Assembly: GCA_033398695.1 (NCBI GenBank)
Contig: CM065806.1
Span: 45,347,001-45,411,000 of the forward strand
Reading direction: 5' to 3'
DNA length: 64,000 nucleotides
Source: Orobanche coerulescens
Lineage: Eukaryota > Streptophyta > Magnoliopsida > Lamiales > Orobanchaceae
Shown: positions 47,965-59,652 of the stretch, piece by piece
How positions within the stretch are numbered: the first letter of the stretch is position 1
Layout: each line of letters opens with the position of its first letter
The notes under the pieces: model-generated
Databases searched by the model: none
Seen by the model: the letters and a program-made list of their open reading frames with translations, nothing else
Told to the model about the DNA's origin: nothing
Made by a program: the position numbers and the translations under genes

Positions 47965-49138
47965 GCCTGGACCGAGTCACCTTGAGCATTTTTCGTTTTT
48001 CTTCATTCCTTTCGCGATTTCTTCAGCAAAGTTGATGGATTTGAGTAATAACATCATGTAGCAACATGTTTTGGAAGTTTGATTCATGGATAACATCTTC
48101 TTCCGCCCTGATTGAAAGTAAGAACACCTAAACTTTTGGTTTTTGGATATTCTTGGAGTTTCTTGGTGTTTTGGCCGATTTGATTCGTTTTGGTTCAGAT
48201 TATTGATGGAACTTTGTTGTAATCTCGTAATCATTAAATACTCTTGAAGTTTTGTGGAACAAATTCGAGTATTTCTTCGTTAAAATTATTGAATTGGACT
48301 ATGCCTTCAAAGTGTTCGATGAAATGCCTCAGTGAGTAGAACTTGGGAAATTCTACATGTTTTTGTATGAATGGTGATTGAATTGATATTGTTGTGATAA
48401 TTCTTGGTATCTACGGGAATTTTGTTAAAGGAAGATAATGAATTGATGATCAAATGTCTTGATTATGTTGTTATGATTATGGAATCGTAGTATTCTCGAT
48501 GTTCTTGATAGTGTTGTTGCGATTTTTGATGATAGGAAGATCATATGTTGAAGAACATGATGATATACACTTTGATATATGAATAAGGATTGTTTAGATG
48601 TTATAACACATCGGATTATGCCGTTTGGGGATTTTAAATGTGATTTCGGAATAAGTTGTGGAACTCTTGGAATATGATTATCTATAATTAATCGGATTGT
48701 CCGGATTGATGATGACAATCGGTAATTGGTTTTATTATGAATATACAAGGAGGATACTGGCTAGGGCATATTTTTATGAACTCAATTCCTGATCAATTAT
48801 TGTATTCCGCTGCTAGAGTAATTTTACTTGGTTGTCCTTTCCGCTGCGTGAGTATTTTAAATGACCTTTTGTTTCTGGTAATTTGAGTTACTTTGGAAAT
48901 CTTTCTCTAAACTATTGAGTTTCGGCCATTGGGCCTTGCCCTTTTCAAAATGAGGTTTTATGATGCTTTTGATAAACGAGTTTTATAACGTTTTCGAATA
49001 TTTTTTAAAGATAATACCGTCGTCGGCCTCTTGGGCATTTGTAAATATTTGCGAAAATTTCTTTTAGCGTTGTGGGTTCCATCTCGGGGCCCACGGCGCT
49101 GTAATATTTCCGATTAAATATGGGGGTGTTACATCTTG

Positions 49139-49554
49139 TTAGATATTCGGAAGTAAAGCCCCTTTTCTATTTTGGAAACATCTTATGACCTAAAATCATC
49201 TAGCAATGTCGGTTACCACGGCGTGTCGTGTGGGATCGCATTACGATGACTCATATGACAATACTGATTATATTTTTCGCGGTTTGTGGAGTACTTAGTT
49301 ATCTTTTTCATATACTTGTGTAGATGTGATGATGTACACCTATTTGGAATATTGTGTTTGTGAATATTGTGATTTTATTGATGTGGTATATCTTGATATG
49401 TTCCGCGAAGAAGTTGGTTTATATTGTATTTGTTTGACTTATTGTGCATTTGAAATTTTGTAATCTTAATGTTTGTGTTGGTGTTTGGTTGATGGTGGTG
49501 TATATCTAAAACATTTTTGGTAACACAAAATCTGAAATTTATTTTTTTATTTAA
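49139..49554. other. Unassigned sequence, no gene seen
   Basis: Continuation of the target of the solo LTR. No ORF or repeat that I can identify. Confidence 0.4.
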
Positions 49555-49985
49555 AAGGGACTTTAGCCGATCGCTTTTACACATACTGTCGGCTAAAGTT
49601 ATTTTTCATTAATTAAAAATGGAGTTTAGCCGACAGTATGTAGTGAATCCGTTTACCAAAGTAATTGGGAAATTATTTAAGTAATACACTTTAGCCGACA
49701 ATTTCAAATACCATCGTCGGCTACAGTGTTTTTTTATTATTTAAATAATACACTTTAGCCCACTTTAGCCCACCCGTCGGCTAAAGTATTTTTTTATTTA
49801 AATAAAACACTTTAGCCATCTCTTTATCGGCTTAACTTTAGCGGACATCTCTCTGTCAGCTAAAGCTCAAGTGTTGCCGAGACTTGTCATTTTTGTCGCC
49901 GGCTAAAATTTTAGCCAAGGCACTTTAGCCGACCCGATTTTAGCTGACGACCTTTACTTAAGCCGACGGTTTGTGTAAACTAAAA
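49555..49985. repeat. Array of CTTTAGCCGAC / GTCGGCTAAAG inverted motifs
   Basis: About a dozen copies in both orientations, separated by T-rich or A-rich spacers, so adjacent copies can pair as hairpins. This resembles the subterminal arrays of CACTA-like elements with a motif different from that at 45171-46872. Termini and TSD not identified. Confidence 0.6.
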
Positions 49986-50082
49986 AAATAATGCACTGAC
50001 ACCTTACTAAAATATATATATGGCATGACTAACATATGCATATAATCAATGGAAAAATATCAAAGAAGCAGTTAAACATATA

Positions 50083-50343
50083 CTCCCTCCGTCCACGAAA
50101 ATGTGTCTCATTTTTTATTTTTTTCAGTCAAAATTGATAAACTTTGACCATAAATTACAACCAATATATAAAAAAAAATATAGTAATATAAGTACTTGAT
50201 TAGATTTGTCTTAATGTGTATTTCTAAAATATAACTTACATTTTTTATAAAGTTTATATATTAATCGTAACTTTTTGGTCAAAGTTTATAAATTTTGAAC
50301 TGAAAAAGTCAAAATTTGGACAGATTTTTGTGGACGAAGGGAG
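50083..50343. mobile_element. Stowaway MITE (Tc1/mariner), TSD TA
   Basis: Terminal inverted repeats CTCCCTCCGTCCACGAAAAT and, inverted from the right end, CTCCCTTCGTCCACAAAAAT, flanked by TA at 50081-50082 and 50344-50345. 261 bp, AT-rich, non-coding. The CTCCCTCCGTCC terminus is the hallmark of plant Stowaway elements. Confidence 0.93.
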
Positions 50344-50345
50344 TA

Positions 50346-52734
50346 TTTAAATTCAAACAATGCGTAGAATATTTATTAAATATACATTTAAATAAATCCA
50401 AATACATTGATTTTAGTTACAGAAAAATATTTAAATTCAAACGTGACATCAAATTTGCACTAAATGTGCAATTGAACAAAACTAAAAATGCATTGAATTT
50501 ATATAACAACCAATTAAATAAATAGTCCTAATAAATGCGTAAATTCAAAAATTGCATCTCATTTAAATTAAGTTTACAGTGAACTAAAACTTAAATATGA
50601 AGTTTATAAAATAACTCATAACTAATAAGGAACAAATAAGTCTCCCTATGAAATATATGATAAATTGCATCCAATTGTTATACGAAAATTAAAACATATT
50701 ATTGAATTTATTAAATAAATAAAAAATCATAACAACTAGTAGAAAACAAATTAATTTAGTAATCATAAGAAGATTTAATACTTAACAAAATGCATGAAAA
50801 CTAAAAAGGGATTTTCTTGGAATAGGTAGACATTGTACTACCTGTATGCAGGTAAGTATTAGGATTGTAGTGAATAAGTATATAAAATATAAATTTAAAA
50901 TTGTTTAACTACAAAAATAATCTTAAGTTGAGGAAAGAAATAAATAAATAGAAAATTTCTCTTCTTTTATTTATAATGTAAATTACAAAAAAAAATCATC
51001 TGAATTATAAAATAATTTTCAAAAATCATAATAAAATTTATATGAATTCTAAAATTCAAAAATAAATATAAGAAACTACAAATAAATCCAATCAAGTATA
51101 ATAATATTTGAGAAAATACAAACAAATTCTAAAAAATCCAAATAAATGTTAAAAATATAAAAAATAAATTCTAAAGTAATAATTAGTTAAAAATTACAAA
51201 AAATCATAAAAATAGATCCATATTAATAATATTAATTAAATAAATCTGTAAAATAAAAATATTGTACAAATAAATCCATAAAATAAATAAGAATATCCTA
51301 ACATTATAAATAGGTTTATGGAATTAAATAAGATGCAAATGTTTATTATCAATTTTAATAAATTTGTAATAATATAAATAAATCCTATAAAACAAACAAT
51401 ATAAATAAATATAGAAAAAGTACAAATAATTGCAAAAGAATATGTAAAATAATTGTCAAAAAAATTATATTAATTTTTTAAAATATATTTATTTTAATAG
51501 ATCTAGAAACATACAAATAAAGTGAAGAATAAAATTAGAAAACTACAATAAATTATAAAAATATAATTAAAAAATATTGAAAAATATAATTGTACCATTC
51601 AAAATAAAATATTTTATCAATAAATCCAAAAAATATAGTGTGGATCATGCATCCTATATTATTTGACCATCATGGGTAAAATTAAGTTAAATGAAGGTAA
51701 ACTTTGAATACAAAATGGATAAGAACAACTATTCCAAACATTAAGCATATACTCAAATTTAAAATATATATTATATTTAAAATCACAACAGACCTTGATT
51801 ACAAGTAAATTCTAAAATTATATATAATCAAAAAATATATTCCAGAAAATACCAATAAATTTGAAAAATTAAAAAGATGCTAAAAAACAAATTTCAATCT
51901 AAAAATAAAAATTACCTTTAAAATCATAAGCAAATCTTAAGATATTATTAATTTTAAATTGCTAATATTTCAGCTTTTTTCATATTCTAGTCTATATAAA
52001 TATTTTTTAATTTTTATTTTATTTTTAATATTTATTTTTAATATTTTAGTATCTATTATATTTTTTTTGGAATTTAACTATAATATATATATTTTTTTGT
52101 TATTTATATTTTTAATTTACTTTTGGATTAATTTTTAAAATTTAAAATTAATTTGTATTTTTACAGTTATTTTTTTTAGCATTTTCAGTTTTTCAGAATT
52201 CATTTATATACAACTTTTATAATTATTAATTAATGTTTTTTGAATTCTAAAATAATTTTAATTTATCTGATAATTTAGTTAATCTATTTTGGAGTTGAAT
52301 TTTTAAGTTTAAAATTAATAATTATCTAATAATATGATTATGTCATAAAAAATTGCTTTAGAGAGTTAGACAAATTAATAATAGATTTGTGACTTTTTAA
52401 GGGTATTACGGAAATTTCATATTTAGCTGTTTCTTTTTTCAAAATTATAAACAAACAATAAACACTACAACATAATTTTGATAACACCACAACATATAGA
52501 TTGTAGTATTAATGATCAATGATCATGATTAATTTTGATTTGATCTGATGGATATAAGAAGACTACATGTATACATGTACTACAACTCCTACCTATTCTA
52601 AGAAAGACCCAACTAAAAAACGCATCAAGGAGATGCTGATAAAAATAATTGATTTATGACAAGAGATTAAACATACATAATACCATACGAGGTATTCGGA
52701 TCCGTGCGATGCACACGGGCTGTATCTAATTGTT
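50346..52734. other. AT-rich sequence, no gene seen
   Basis: About 2.4 kb of A/T-rich sequence with many AAATAAAT and TTTTTATTT runs. No ORF of interest, no terminal repeats. A CCGTGCGATGCACACGGG-like imperfect palindrome lies at about 52702-52722. Confidence 0.5.
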
Positions 52735-53250
52735 CATTGTGTAATGTTTGTGTAAAGTATTGAAGTGTAAGTATGATGGTGTATCTAATTGAGACGTGTT
52801 GCGTAATATTTAGCTAAATAGTTATAAAATGAGTTGAGTTAAATGAAGCTTAAACGCATACGGCTCTATCAAAATAAGGTTTAACAAACATTGGCATTCT
52901 ACAAAAACTCAGAGGAAAAAAACAGTAATAATTATGTAATTTCTTAAATTGTGGGTTCATTACGTAATGTTTACTTTCGATCGGAGGTACTTGAGTGAAT
53001 CTACAAAGTTTGTTTTAGTAAACTATTGTAAACAAAATTGAGCTAATGTATATAAGTTTCATATGCACACATTTTGTTTAAATTATTCGTTACGTAATAT
53101 TCAACGTAAACCCTTGAAGTATAGATGTAATGGTGCATTTGATTGAAACATGTGTCGCAATTCTCAGCAAAATAGTTTTAATGCTTACTTTCGATCGGGG
53201 GTAATCAAGTGAATCTACAAAGGTTATGTAAGTAAAGTATTTGTACAAAT
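52735..53250. repeat. Diverged tandem duplication
   Basis: Two matching blocks recur: TTGAAGTGTAAGTATGATGG near 52761 with TTGAAGTATAGATGTAATGG near 53112, and CTTTCGATCGGAGGTA near 52974 with CTTTCGATCGGGGGTA near 53187. Spacings differ (about 351 and 213), so an indel followed the duplication. No coding potential. Confidence 0.55.
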
Positions 53251-53523
53251 AATTCTCATGTTTCTTCTGTTAAAAACAAAGGTTTGCTTTTTTATATATA
53301 ATATCAAGTTTTATTTAGGGTTTTGAAAGTTCGACAACAATAAATACATTTGAGATTTATATTATTAGTAAGCAAAATGCTTCAAGTATTATTGGGAGCA
53401 AGAACCAGAAGCAAATGATAAATGCAAATGAGTATGTGCATAAAAATGGGCTAAAATGGGTCCTAGCAACTTAAATCATCTCACATGGCATAACTTATCT
53501 TTGTCACACATTCACATGCTGCC

Positions 53524-53540
53524 AAAAAAAAAAAAAAAAA
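53524..53540 (+). repeat. Poly-A run (17 A)
   Basis: A run of 17 A. It could be a retroposed 3' tail (SINE/LINE), but no matching body or TSD was recognised upstream. Confidence 0.5.
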
Positions 53541-53779
53541 CAATAGCCGCAAACATATGTGTCATTTTGTTAGAGGATCTAGGGGATGCCCCTGTTTGGT
53601 ATAGTTTACGTGTCACACGTTGAGATTATAATAGTATAATAATATTTGTGGAATTTATTATTGTGCTTCTATTTTTTAACCAGATCTATTGGAACAACTC
53701 AGCCCAACGTTTTTAACAAAATGACCGAATATTTTTTCCTACCACAATGCTCGGCCCAAGAATAATTTTACTATACGGG

Positions 53780-54204
53780 CACTTTTAACTCTTTTACACA
53801 AATATAAGCTACACCCTAAAACTAAATCACACAACCCTAACCCTAAAAACATAACCCATACGCCTCCCTCTTATTCTCTTTCATCAAACCACACAAATTT
53901 GAAGAACACGAACACTTTCGAACACAAATAAACACTATCTCAGACCCGTTTGATTGATTCTAACTCAGATTCTCAGCTTCAAGATCCTTATATTCATCTC
54001 AACTGTTTATCTCTAGACACCAAATCTCAACCAATACTCATAGCTCCACAATATAACATGCATCTCTCTATAAACGACAACTCGTTGCCGCCACCATTAT
54101 TGCCGCGTGGTTTATGTTTATTTGTTGGTCGTTGGTGCTGGTTGATGTTTATTCATGGCCGGGTCTTGGTTTCATCTATACGAAGTAATATGCCTTCTCT
54201 ATGA
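53780..54204 (+). other. Possible promoter and short ORF of a gene fragment
   Basis: A telo-box-like CCCTAACCCTAAAA tract (53835-53848) precedes a pyrimidine-rich leader (TCTTATTCTCTTTCATC) and an 84-codon ORF at 53950-54204 (MIDSNSDSQLQDPYIHLNCLS...). Telo-boxes and CT-rich leaders occur in plant housekeeping promoters. The ORF matches nothing I recognise and has no clear continuation, so a captured or decayed gene fragment is possible. Low confidence. Confidence 0.2.
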
Positions 54205-54779
54205 ATCGGCTTTCTTTCTTTTGCTAATAAATCCGAATACAAATAGAAGATGACTTCTTTTTCCGTTGATGGCTTCAAGATCTTGGAAAATGGTAGATTG
54301 AAGTTGTTGTTTGATATGGGTTAAGGGTTATATGTTTCGTTGTAGACGTGCTATGGGTTAGAGGAAGTTGTGGTTTGCTGTTTATGATTTTGACACATTA
54401 TATAGTTGGATAATATGTTTGTAACTCATGGGAAGATAAAAAGACAACCTCTAAAAAGATGCTTTGGTTTCTCGTATTCGAAGTATTCGGAAACTCCAAC
54501 AACACTTCAACTTCATCTTGATGGTTACATTGAGTTATAAGTGTAGCAATTAATACACAATGACATAATTGTGAAACCGTTACAATCTGTGTTTGAATTT
54601 GGACGATTTATGCTTTGAAACTCAATTTTACTCATGGAACTCAACCTTTAAGGCTTCACATTTATTTCTAGGACTGAATATTTTAATATATAAGATAAGA
54701 TGTAGTTTTATGATAAGAGATAAAGTTTAACATAATTATCATTTATATTATTAAATTAAGAAACTAACAGCTGATTTTA
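54205..54779. other. No gene seen
   Basis: Mixed-composition sequence without ORFs or recognisable repeats. It may be the remnant 3' side of the fragment at 53780. Confidence 0.35.
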
Positions 54780-54990
54780 AGAATTAATTTATTATTATTC
54801 CGGGATATACTTCCATTATTGGTGTCTTGCCTAATATTGGTCATAGGAAGATACATAGATGAAAGATTCTAGATCTTTCTTGAGGTAGTACGATCCTATT
54901 AGATGTCTTACCTTATCTAGGAATCCTATGTATGGAAGGACCCCATTGTAATTCCTATATAAAACCCCCCTCTATCAACCTTATGAATAC
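54780..54990 (+). repeat. LTR-like fragment with TATA box, cut by family E
   Basis: TATATAAAA at 54956-54964 is preceded by AAGGACCCCATTGTAATTCC and followed by a CCCCCCTCTATC leader-like tract, an arrangement seen in small copia/TRIM LTRs. Its continuation is displaced by the family E LTR starting at 54991. Tentative. Confidence 0.35.
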
Positions 54991-57220
54991 TGTAACACCC
55001 CCAAAATCCCATTGGGTTATTACAGTTCCGGACCCCATAACAGGAAATCCACCAGGCGAACATGACTAAAATACATCAAACTGACAAACAAGGAAAATCA
55101 CAGTCCCTACTATGATATCCGATACAATATTCCGATGTGGAATTTCAACGATAATGATGGTCCTACATGTAACACCCCCAATCCGCACAGGGATATTACA
55201 CGCCGTAGAACCTTTCCTCAAGGACCTACCAGGCTGGTAACAACAACGAACGTCTCAAGAATGCCTTTAAGGATAAAATGACTCAGTAGACCGATTTTGT
55301 CTTTCAATAAAAACATACAACTCAATATCAATACATGCCCACGCAGGGGTCAAATACAAAATACTCCCGTACAATGGGAAAAAAATACTGCAGCGGAAAA
55401 TAAAGTACAACTGAACCAGTACAACAACGTACGGGATCTCATGTGATTAGTATCGATCATCTTTCATCATCCTTCATGCCGACCCTGTGTTACGCTCCCA
55501 AAACCTGAATGCAAATACAGACATCCACTCCCCGATTACTCGAGGGTTAGCAAAATTCCACTATTTTGCTAGTACAAGTACAAAGTGCAAAATACGAGTC
55601 ATACAATTCAAGTTCCAAGAATAACAATAATCAGGAATCCTCAAAGATTCAAACACAACGAAAAATACTTCCCGAAGCAAGAGTTTAGGTAAAATATTCC
55701 AAAACCGAAAGATCACAATTCAAGAGAAACAATTTACAAAATGGTTTAATAAGCTATCGGGAGTTTTAGTAGAAAACAATTTAGGATTATCGAACCCTTC
55801 TCTTTCCAAAATCAATAGGGGTCACATCCCAAAGGTTTTGTTTTCACAAGTAAAACCAACAACAACTCACAGGGTTAAAACCCACGTCACGTGTCCTCGA
55901 CGGACATAAAAATCAACACAACATAATCACCCAAGATACGCAAATCCAGGTCAACGAATACAACACCAACTCGTGAATCTAGGGCTATACCATTAGATTC
56001 CCTCGATGCCTCGCCAGACCCTCCCGAGGTGAGCAAAATACATTCACAAATCATATACACACCAACTCGTGAATCCTGGGCTATACCATTGGATTCCCTC
56101 GAGGCCTCATCGGACCCTCTCGAGGTGAGCAAAATACATATACATCACACCATGAACATATGCCACGTCATCTCACGGTTGGATCAATCACTTGTTGTCT
56201 CTTGACCATATGATCACATGCCATATGTCACCGCAGGTCTTGTCTTAGGCTCTCACGGTTGGATCAATCACTTGTTACATCCTAACCACATGGTCACATG
56301 CTATGTGTCACCATAGACATTCGACCATATCCACACATTCACACAAATAGCACAATACAACAAAGACATCCAAACAATTTATCCGGAGGCATCAAACATT
56401 TAGCAAAAGCACAACGTCAAACCACAACACACCGAAAAAAGACAATATATGTACGCACGCATTATCAAGCGCAACAATAATACCAAGCGTATTCATAAGG
56501 TTCACATAGTCATTTATGAAACACACCATTCGCAAAATACATACGGTTTAAAAAAGAGCCTTTAACGAGGCTAACCGAAATCTTTTGGAAGTTCGTTTCA
56601 AACAACCAAACAAACACATTTAGACGATCACCGATCATCATATCTACGAAACAAGAAATGTATGGACAAGGTACTTGCCTCAAATCGACACGGGAATAAT
56701 CCGACGGACACGGTTCAATCGGGAAAACCCTCGAATACCTACAATCCTCCGGCAAAAACAATGAAGATATGATTACAATGAGAATCAAGGTAAAAAACAA
56801 CGGAAATCCCACCAAACTATCGAAAGGAAACTCATTGGGACATTTAATCGAACATTCAATGTTCGACAACTCCCAAGAACACTCAAATCATCAATCGAGT
56901 TGAACAAATTCGAAATACGGATATACAACCCATATGATACGATTAATAATGCTCAATAACATCAACCGATTCATCGAAATCGGATGAACAACGAAGATTA
57001 AGAAGAAATCTCGAAAGTCAACCCTAGGAGATTTCAAGAAATTACCTCGATTCGACGAAGAACAAGGATTTGATGTTGTTATAATCGATAAGGGCCTTCC
57101 AAAACACCTTGGAACTGAGTGGAATCGACCAAGAATCGACGTTCCCGTCTCCCCCGTCCGGCAGCCGCGAGAAGAAGATGAAAAGTGAGGAAAATGAGCA
57201 AAATCCCGTCGCCCAGGCCA

Positions 57221-57226
57221 TATATA
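57221..57226 (-). promoter_or_regulatory. TATA box of family L solo LTR
   Basis: TATATA inside the palindrome GGCCATATATAGGCC (plus strand 57217-57230). Confidence 0.6.
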
Positions 57227-57230
57227 GGCC

Positions 57231-57480
57231 TGCACGTTACGTCTGTAACCGGCAGAGCCTTACGGCCGTAACTCGGTGCTTACGGCCGTACTCGGCAGAT
57301 TCTTACGGCCGTAATCGGGTCCCCATGCCTACTGTCCGAAAAACGAAGGTGTGTTATGGCCGTAACAGGCAAGGCATTACGACCGTAACTCGGCAGCCTT
57401 ACGGCCGTAACCGGAATTCGTCCGGCCCATGCCTGCCGATCACTTACGGCCGTAACCGGCACCTTACGGCCGTAACTCGG
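57231..57480 (-). promoter_or_regulatory. U3 palindrome array, TTACGGCCGTAA type
   Basis: Ten or so TTACGGCCGTAA/TTACGGCCGTAC/TTACGACCGTAA motifs lie directly upstream (minus sense) of the TATA box. Same location as the TAGCGTGCGCTA arrays in the nest copies and TTACGACGTAA in the copy at 1-3645. Confidence 0.65.
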
Positions 57481-58674
57481 TCAGGCCAGTACCTGCTCCA
57501 AAATGTGCAGCCATGACTCGACCGTGGCCAACTTCGACGGCCCGGACAACCCCAAAACCCAAACCTGAATATAAACCGAAGATACGGTTACAAAGTACTC
57601 GCAAAGACGAATCCAAGCGCTAAGAGAATACACGATTACGACCACCCGAAGGCTCGAAATTCGACAATGGAAGTAATTACCCCAAACTTTGGGAAATTAC
57701 GAAAACGGCCCAAAATGTCCGAAATACACGATACACGATTGAAACACTAAGCTAAAGCTCGCAACATGTATAATAACATTAAATGAACTTACTCGAAACT
57801 AGAAACAACAGTTTCAGACGTGATTCGCAAGAATCAAACTCAAGTGCGGAAAAGTCGCTTAAGAACACGGAACTCAATAAAACGACACGAAAACGAACTC
57901 GGATGACAAAAAGTGTAGAATTAATCACTCTCAGAATGACGAACGGTCACAAAAGAGTCGCCAAGATAGACTTCCGCCAAAAAAAGAAATTTACCGAAAA
58001 TCGGAAATCGCGGATATTACACTACATGGCCAAATTAAAAATACAACAACATCCACGAGCCTTGCTCGGATAATACATAATGACAACGACTGACAAACTG
58101 GAGAACACTCCAAACGGACTAACCAACATGAACACCAAACAGCTCGGGACTAGTATCGCTTGAATGCCTCGACGCCATCGTCATGCCCCTGTGCCTCAAC
58201 TCACTCCTCGCAAGCACCTAAATCATGAAACATGTTCCGCCCCCATGGGGTCAGTCATACAGATAATGAATATCAAATACATGTACAACATGATATGCAT
58301 CCAAAGGCAGAATAAACGGTACAACAATGGTAGTATGAGATGCTCACAAACCAAGGTAAGAACCGAGCATTCGTGAAACACTGTGCCCACGGCATACGAT
58401 CAGTACCTGCTCAACATGTTAGAACACAAGTGCCCAACGGAGAATCATCAATATAGAACACAGCAATGAATTACCTGAAGGTAAACCAAACTAGAGCTGA
58501 TATAATTACGAATCACAATGCCCGAAGGCTCCAACGGAAATACTAAAACATCACAATGGCCTGAAATCCCTCTGCCGACGCTGCAAAATATCACAATGGC
58601 CTGAAAGCCACTCAACCGAAGCTACCAATCATCACAATGGCCCGAAGCCAAAACAGCCTGAAGCTGTATCACAT

Positions 58675-58890
58675 GAGGGCCGAAGCCACGGCACGAAGCC
58701 GTATCACAATGAGGGCTGAAGCCACGGCACGAAGCCGTATCACAATGAGGGCTGAAGCTAGGACACGAAGCCATATCACAATGAGGGCCGAAGCCACAGC
58801 ACAAAGCCGTATCACAGTGAGGGCCGAAGCCACGGCACGAAGCCGTATCACAATGAGGGACAAAGCGACGGCACGAATCCGTATCACAAT
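58675..58890. repeat. 36-bp tandem repeat, six units, in family E LTR
   Basis: Units start GAGGGCCGAAGCC and end CGTATCACAAT, exactly 36 bases apart (58675, 58711, 58747, 58783, 58819, 58855). Because 36 is divisible by three, it creates repetitive ORFs on both strands that are not genes. A less regular copy of the same motif extends left to about 58550. Confidence 0.9.
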
Positions 58891-59184
58891 GAGGCCATCC
58901 AATGACCGTGACCTACCGAACTGTAGGTGTTGGGAAACCAACCGCGAAGGTTGAATCCCCAAACTTACCCATATGAGATCACCCAGTGACCGTGACCTAC
59001 TGAACTGTAGGTGTTGGGAAACCAACCGCGAAGGTTCAGGCCCCAAACTCACCCTTCGAGCACTAGCCGAGACTACCCTCTAAAACACAATCAATCACAA
59101 ACGGAAATGATCACAAAATTACTGAATTCACAAGAATGATAGTGTGATGCCTTGAGTCGGCCAACGCGACAACAATAACTCACG

Positions 59185-59652
59185 GATGGGCACCGTCCTC
59201 GGCGGTCCCAATTCAAATACCTCGATTGCCTTGGAATGGCCTATCGATAACAACTCAGCGGATGGTAACTATCCTCGATAGTCCCAATTCAATACCTCGA
59301 TTGTCTTAGAACAACCAATCGATAACAACGACTCAACAGATGGGAAATGCCCTTGACAGTCCCAATTCAATACCTCGATTGTCTTAGAACGACCAATGGA
59401 TAATAACAACTCAACGGATGGGAAATGTCCTCGACAGTCCCAATTCAAATACCTCGATTGTCTTAGAACGACCAATCGATAACAACAACTCAACTGATGG
59501 GAAATGTCCTCGACAGCCCAATTCAAATACCTCGATTATCTTATAACGACCAATCGATAACAACGACTCAACGGATGGGAAATGTCCTCGACAGCCCAAT
59601 TCAAATACCTCGATTGTCTTAGAACGACCAATCGGTAATAGCGATATAATTG
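59185..59652. repeat. ~78-bp tandem repeat, six units, in family E LTR
   Basis: GATGGG/GATGGT anchors occur at 59185, 59261, 59339, 59417, 59496 and 59574, spaced 76-79 bases. Each unit contains CAATTCAA(A)TACCTCGATT and GACCAATCGATAACAAC. Just to the left, about 58906-59040, an unrelated pair of ~75-bp units (GACCGTGACCTAC, CTGTAGGTGTTGGGAAACC) is also duplicated. Confidence 0.9.

Larger units (their letters stand above)
47081..49133 (+). repeat. Gypsy-type solo LTR, plus strand
   Basis: Starts TGTAATATCCGG and ends GGGGGTGTTACA, the same termini as families L and E read from their transcribed strand. Flanks are TCTTA (47076-47080) and TCTTG (49134-49138), a TSD with one mismatch. It shares a TTGGATTTTGGCTAAGTATA block with the family E LTR (minus strand near 61210-61245), so the two are related. 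TATATAAG lies at 47957-47964, within GGCC on both sides. About 2.05 kb, no internal region. Confidence 0.8.
55168..58021 (-). repeat. Family L solo LTR, TSD CTACA
   Basis: Starts TGTAACACCCCC, ends GGATATTACA, flanked by CTACA at 55163-55167 and 58022-58026. About 2.85 kb, shorter than the nest copies: only two units of the ~109-bp repeat. A copy of TCTCACGGTTGGATCAATCACTTGTT occurs twice at about 56174 and 56252, absent from the other copies. Minus-strand TATA at 57221-57226. Its lack of interior indicates LTR-LTR recombination. Confidence 0.92.

Noticed and set aside
52700..52725. CCGTGCGATGCACACGGG palindrome as a Helitron or other element end
   Set aside because: No matching opposite terminus, hairpin-plus-CTRR end or TSD could be found.
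53831..53850. Telomeric repeat tract
   Set aside because: Only about two CCCTAA-type units; more like a promoter telo-box or chance than interstitial telomere.
58675..58890. Possible CRISPR-like array
   Set aside because: Contiguous 36-bp direct repeats with no unique spacers, in a plant LTR; an ordinary minisatellite.
58637..59052. Long repetitive ORFs on both strands (RSRITMRAEATA-type and SRLVSQHLQF-type)
   Set aside because: Produced by the 36-bp frame-neutral tandem repeat in the family E LTR.
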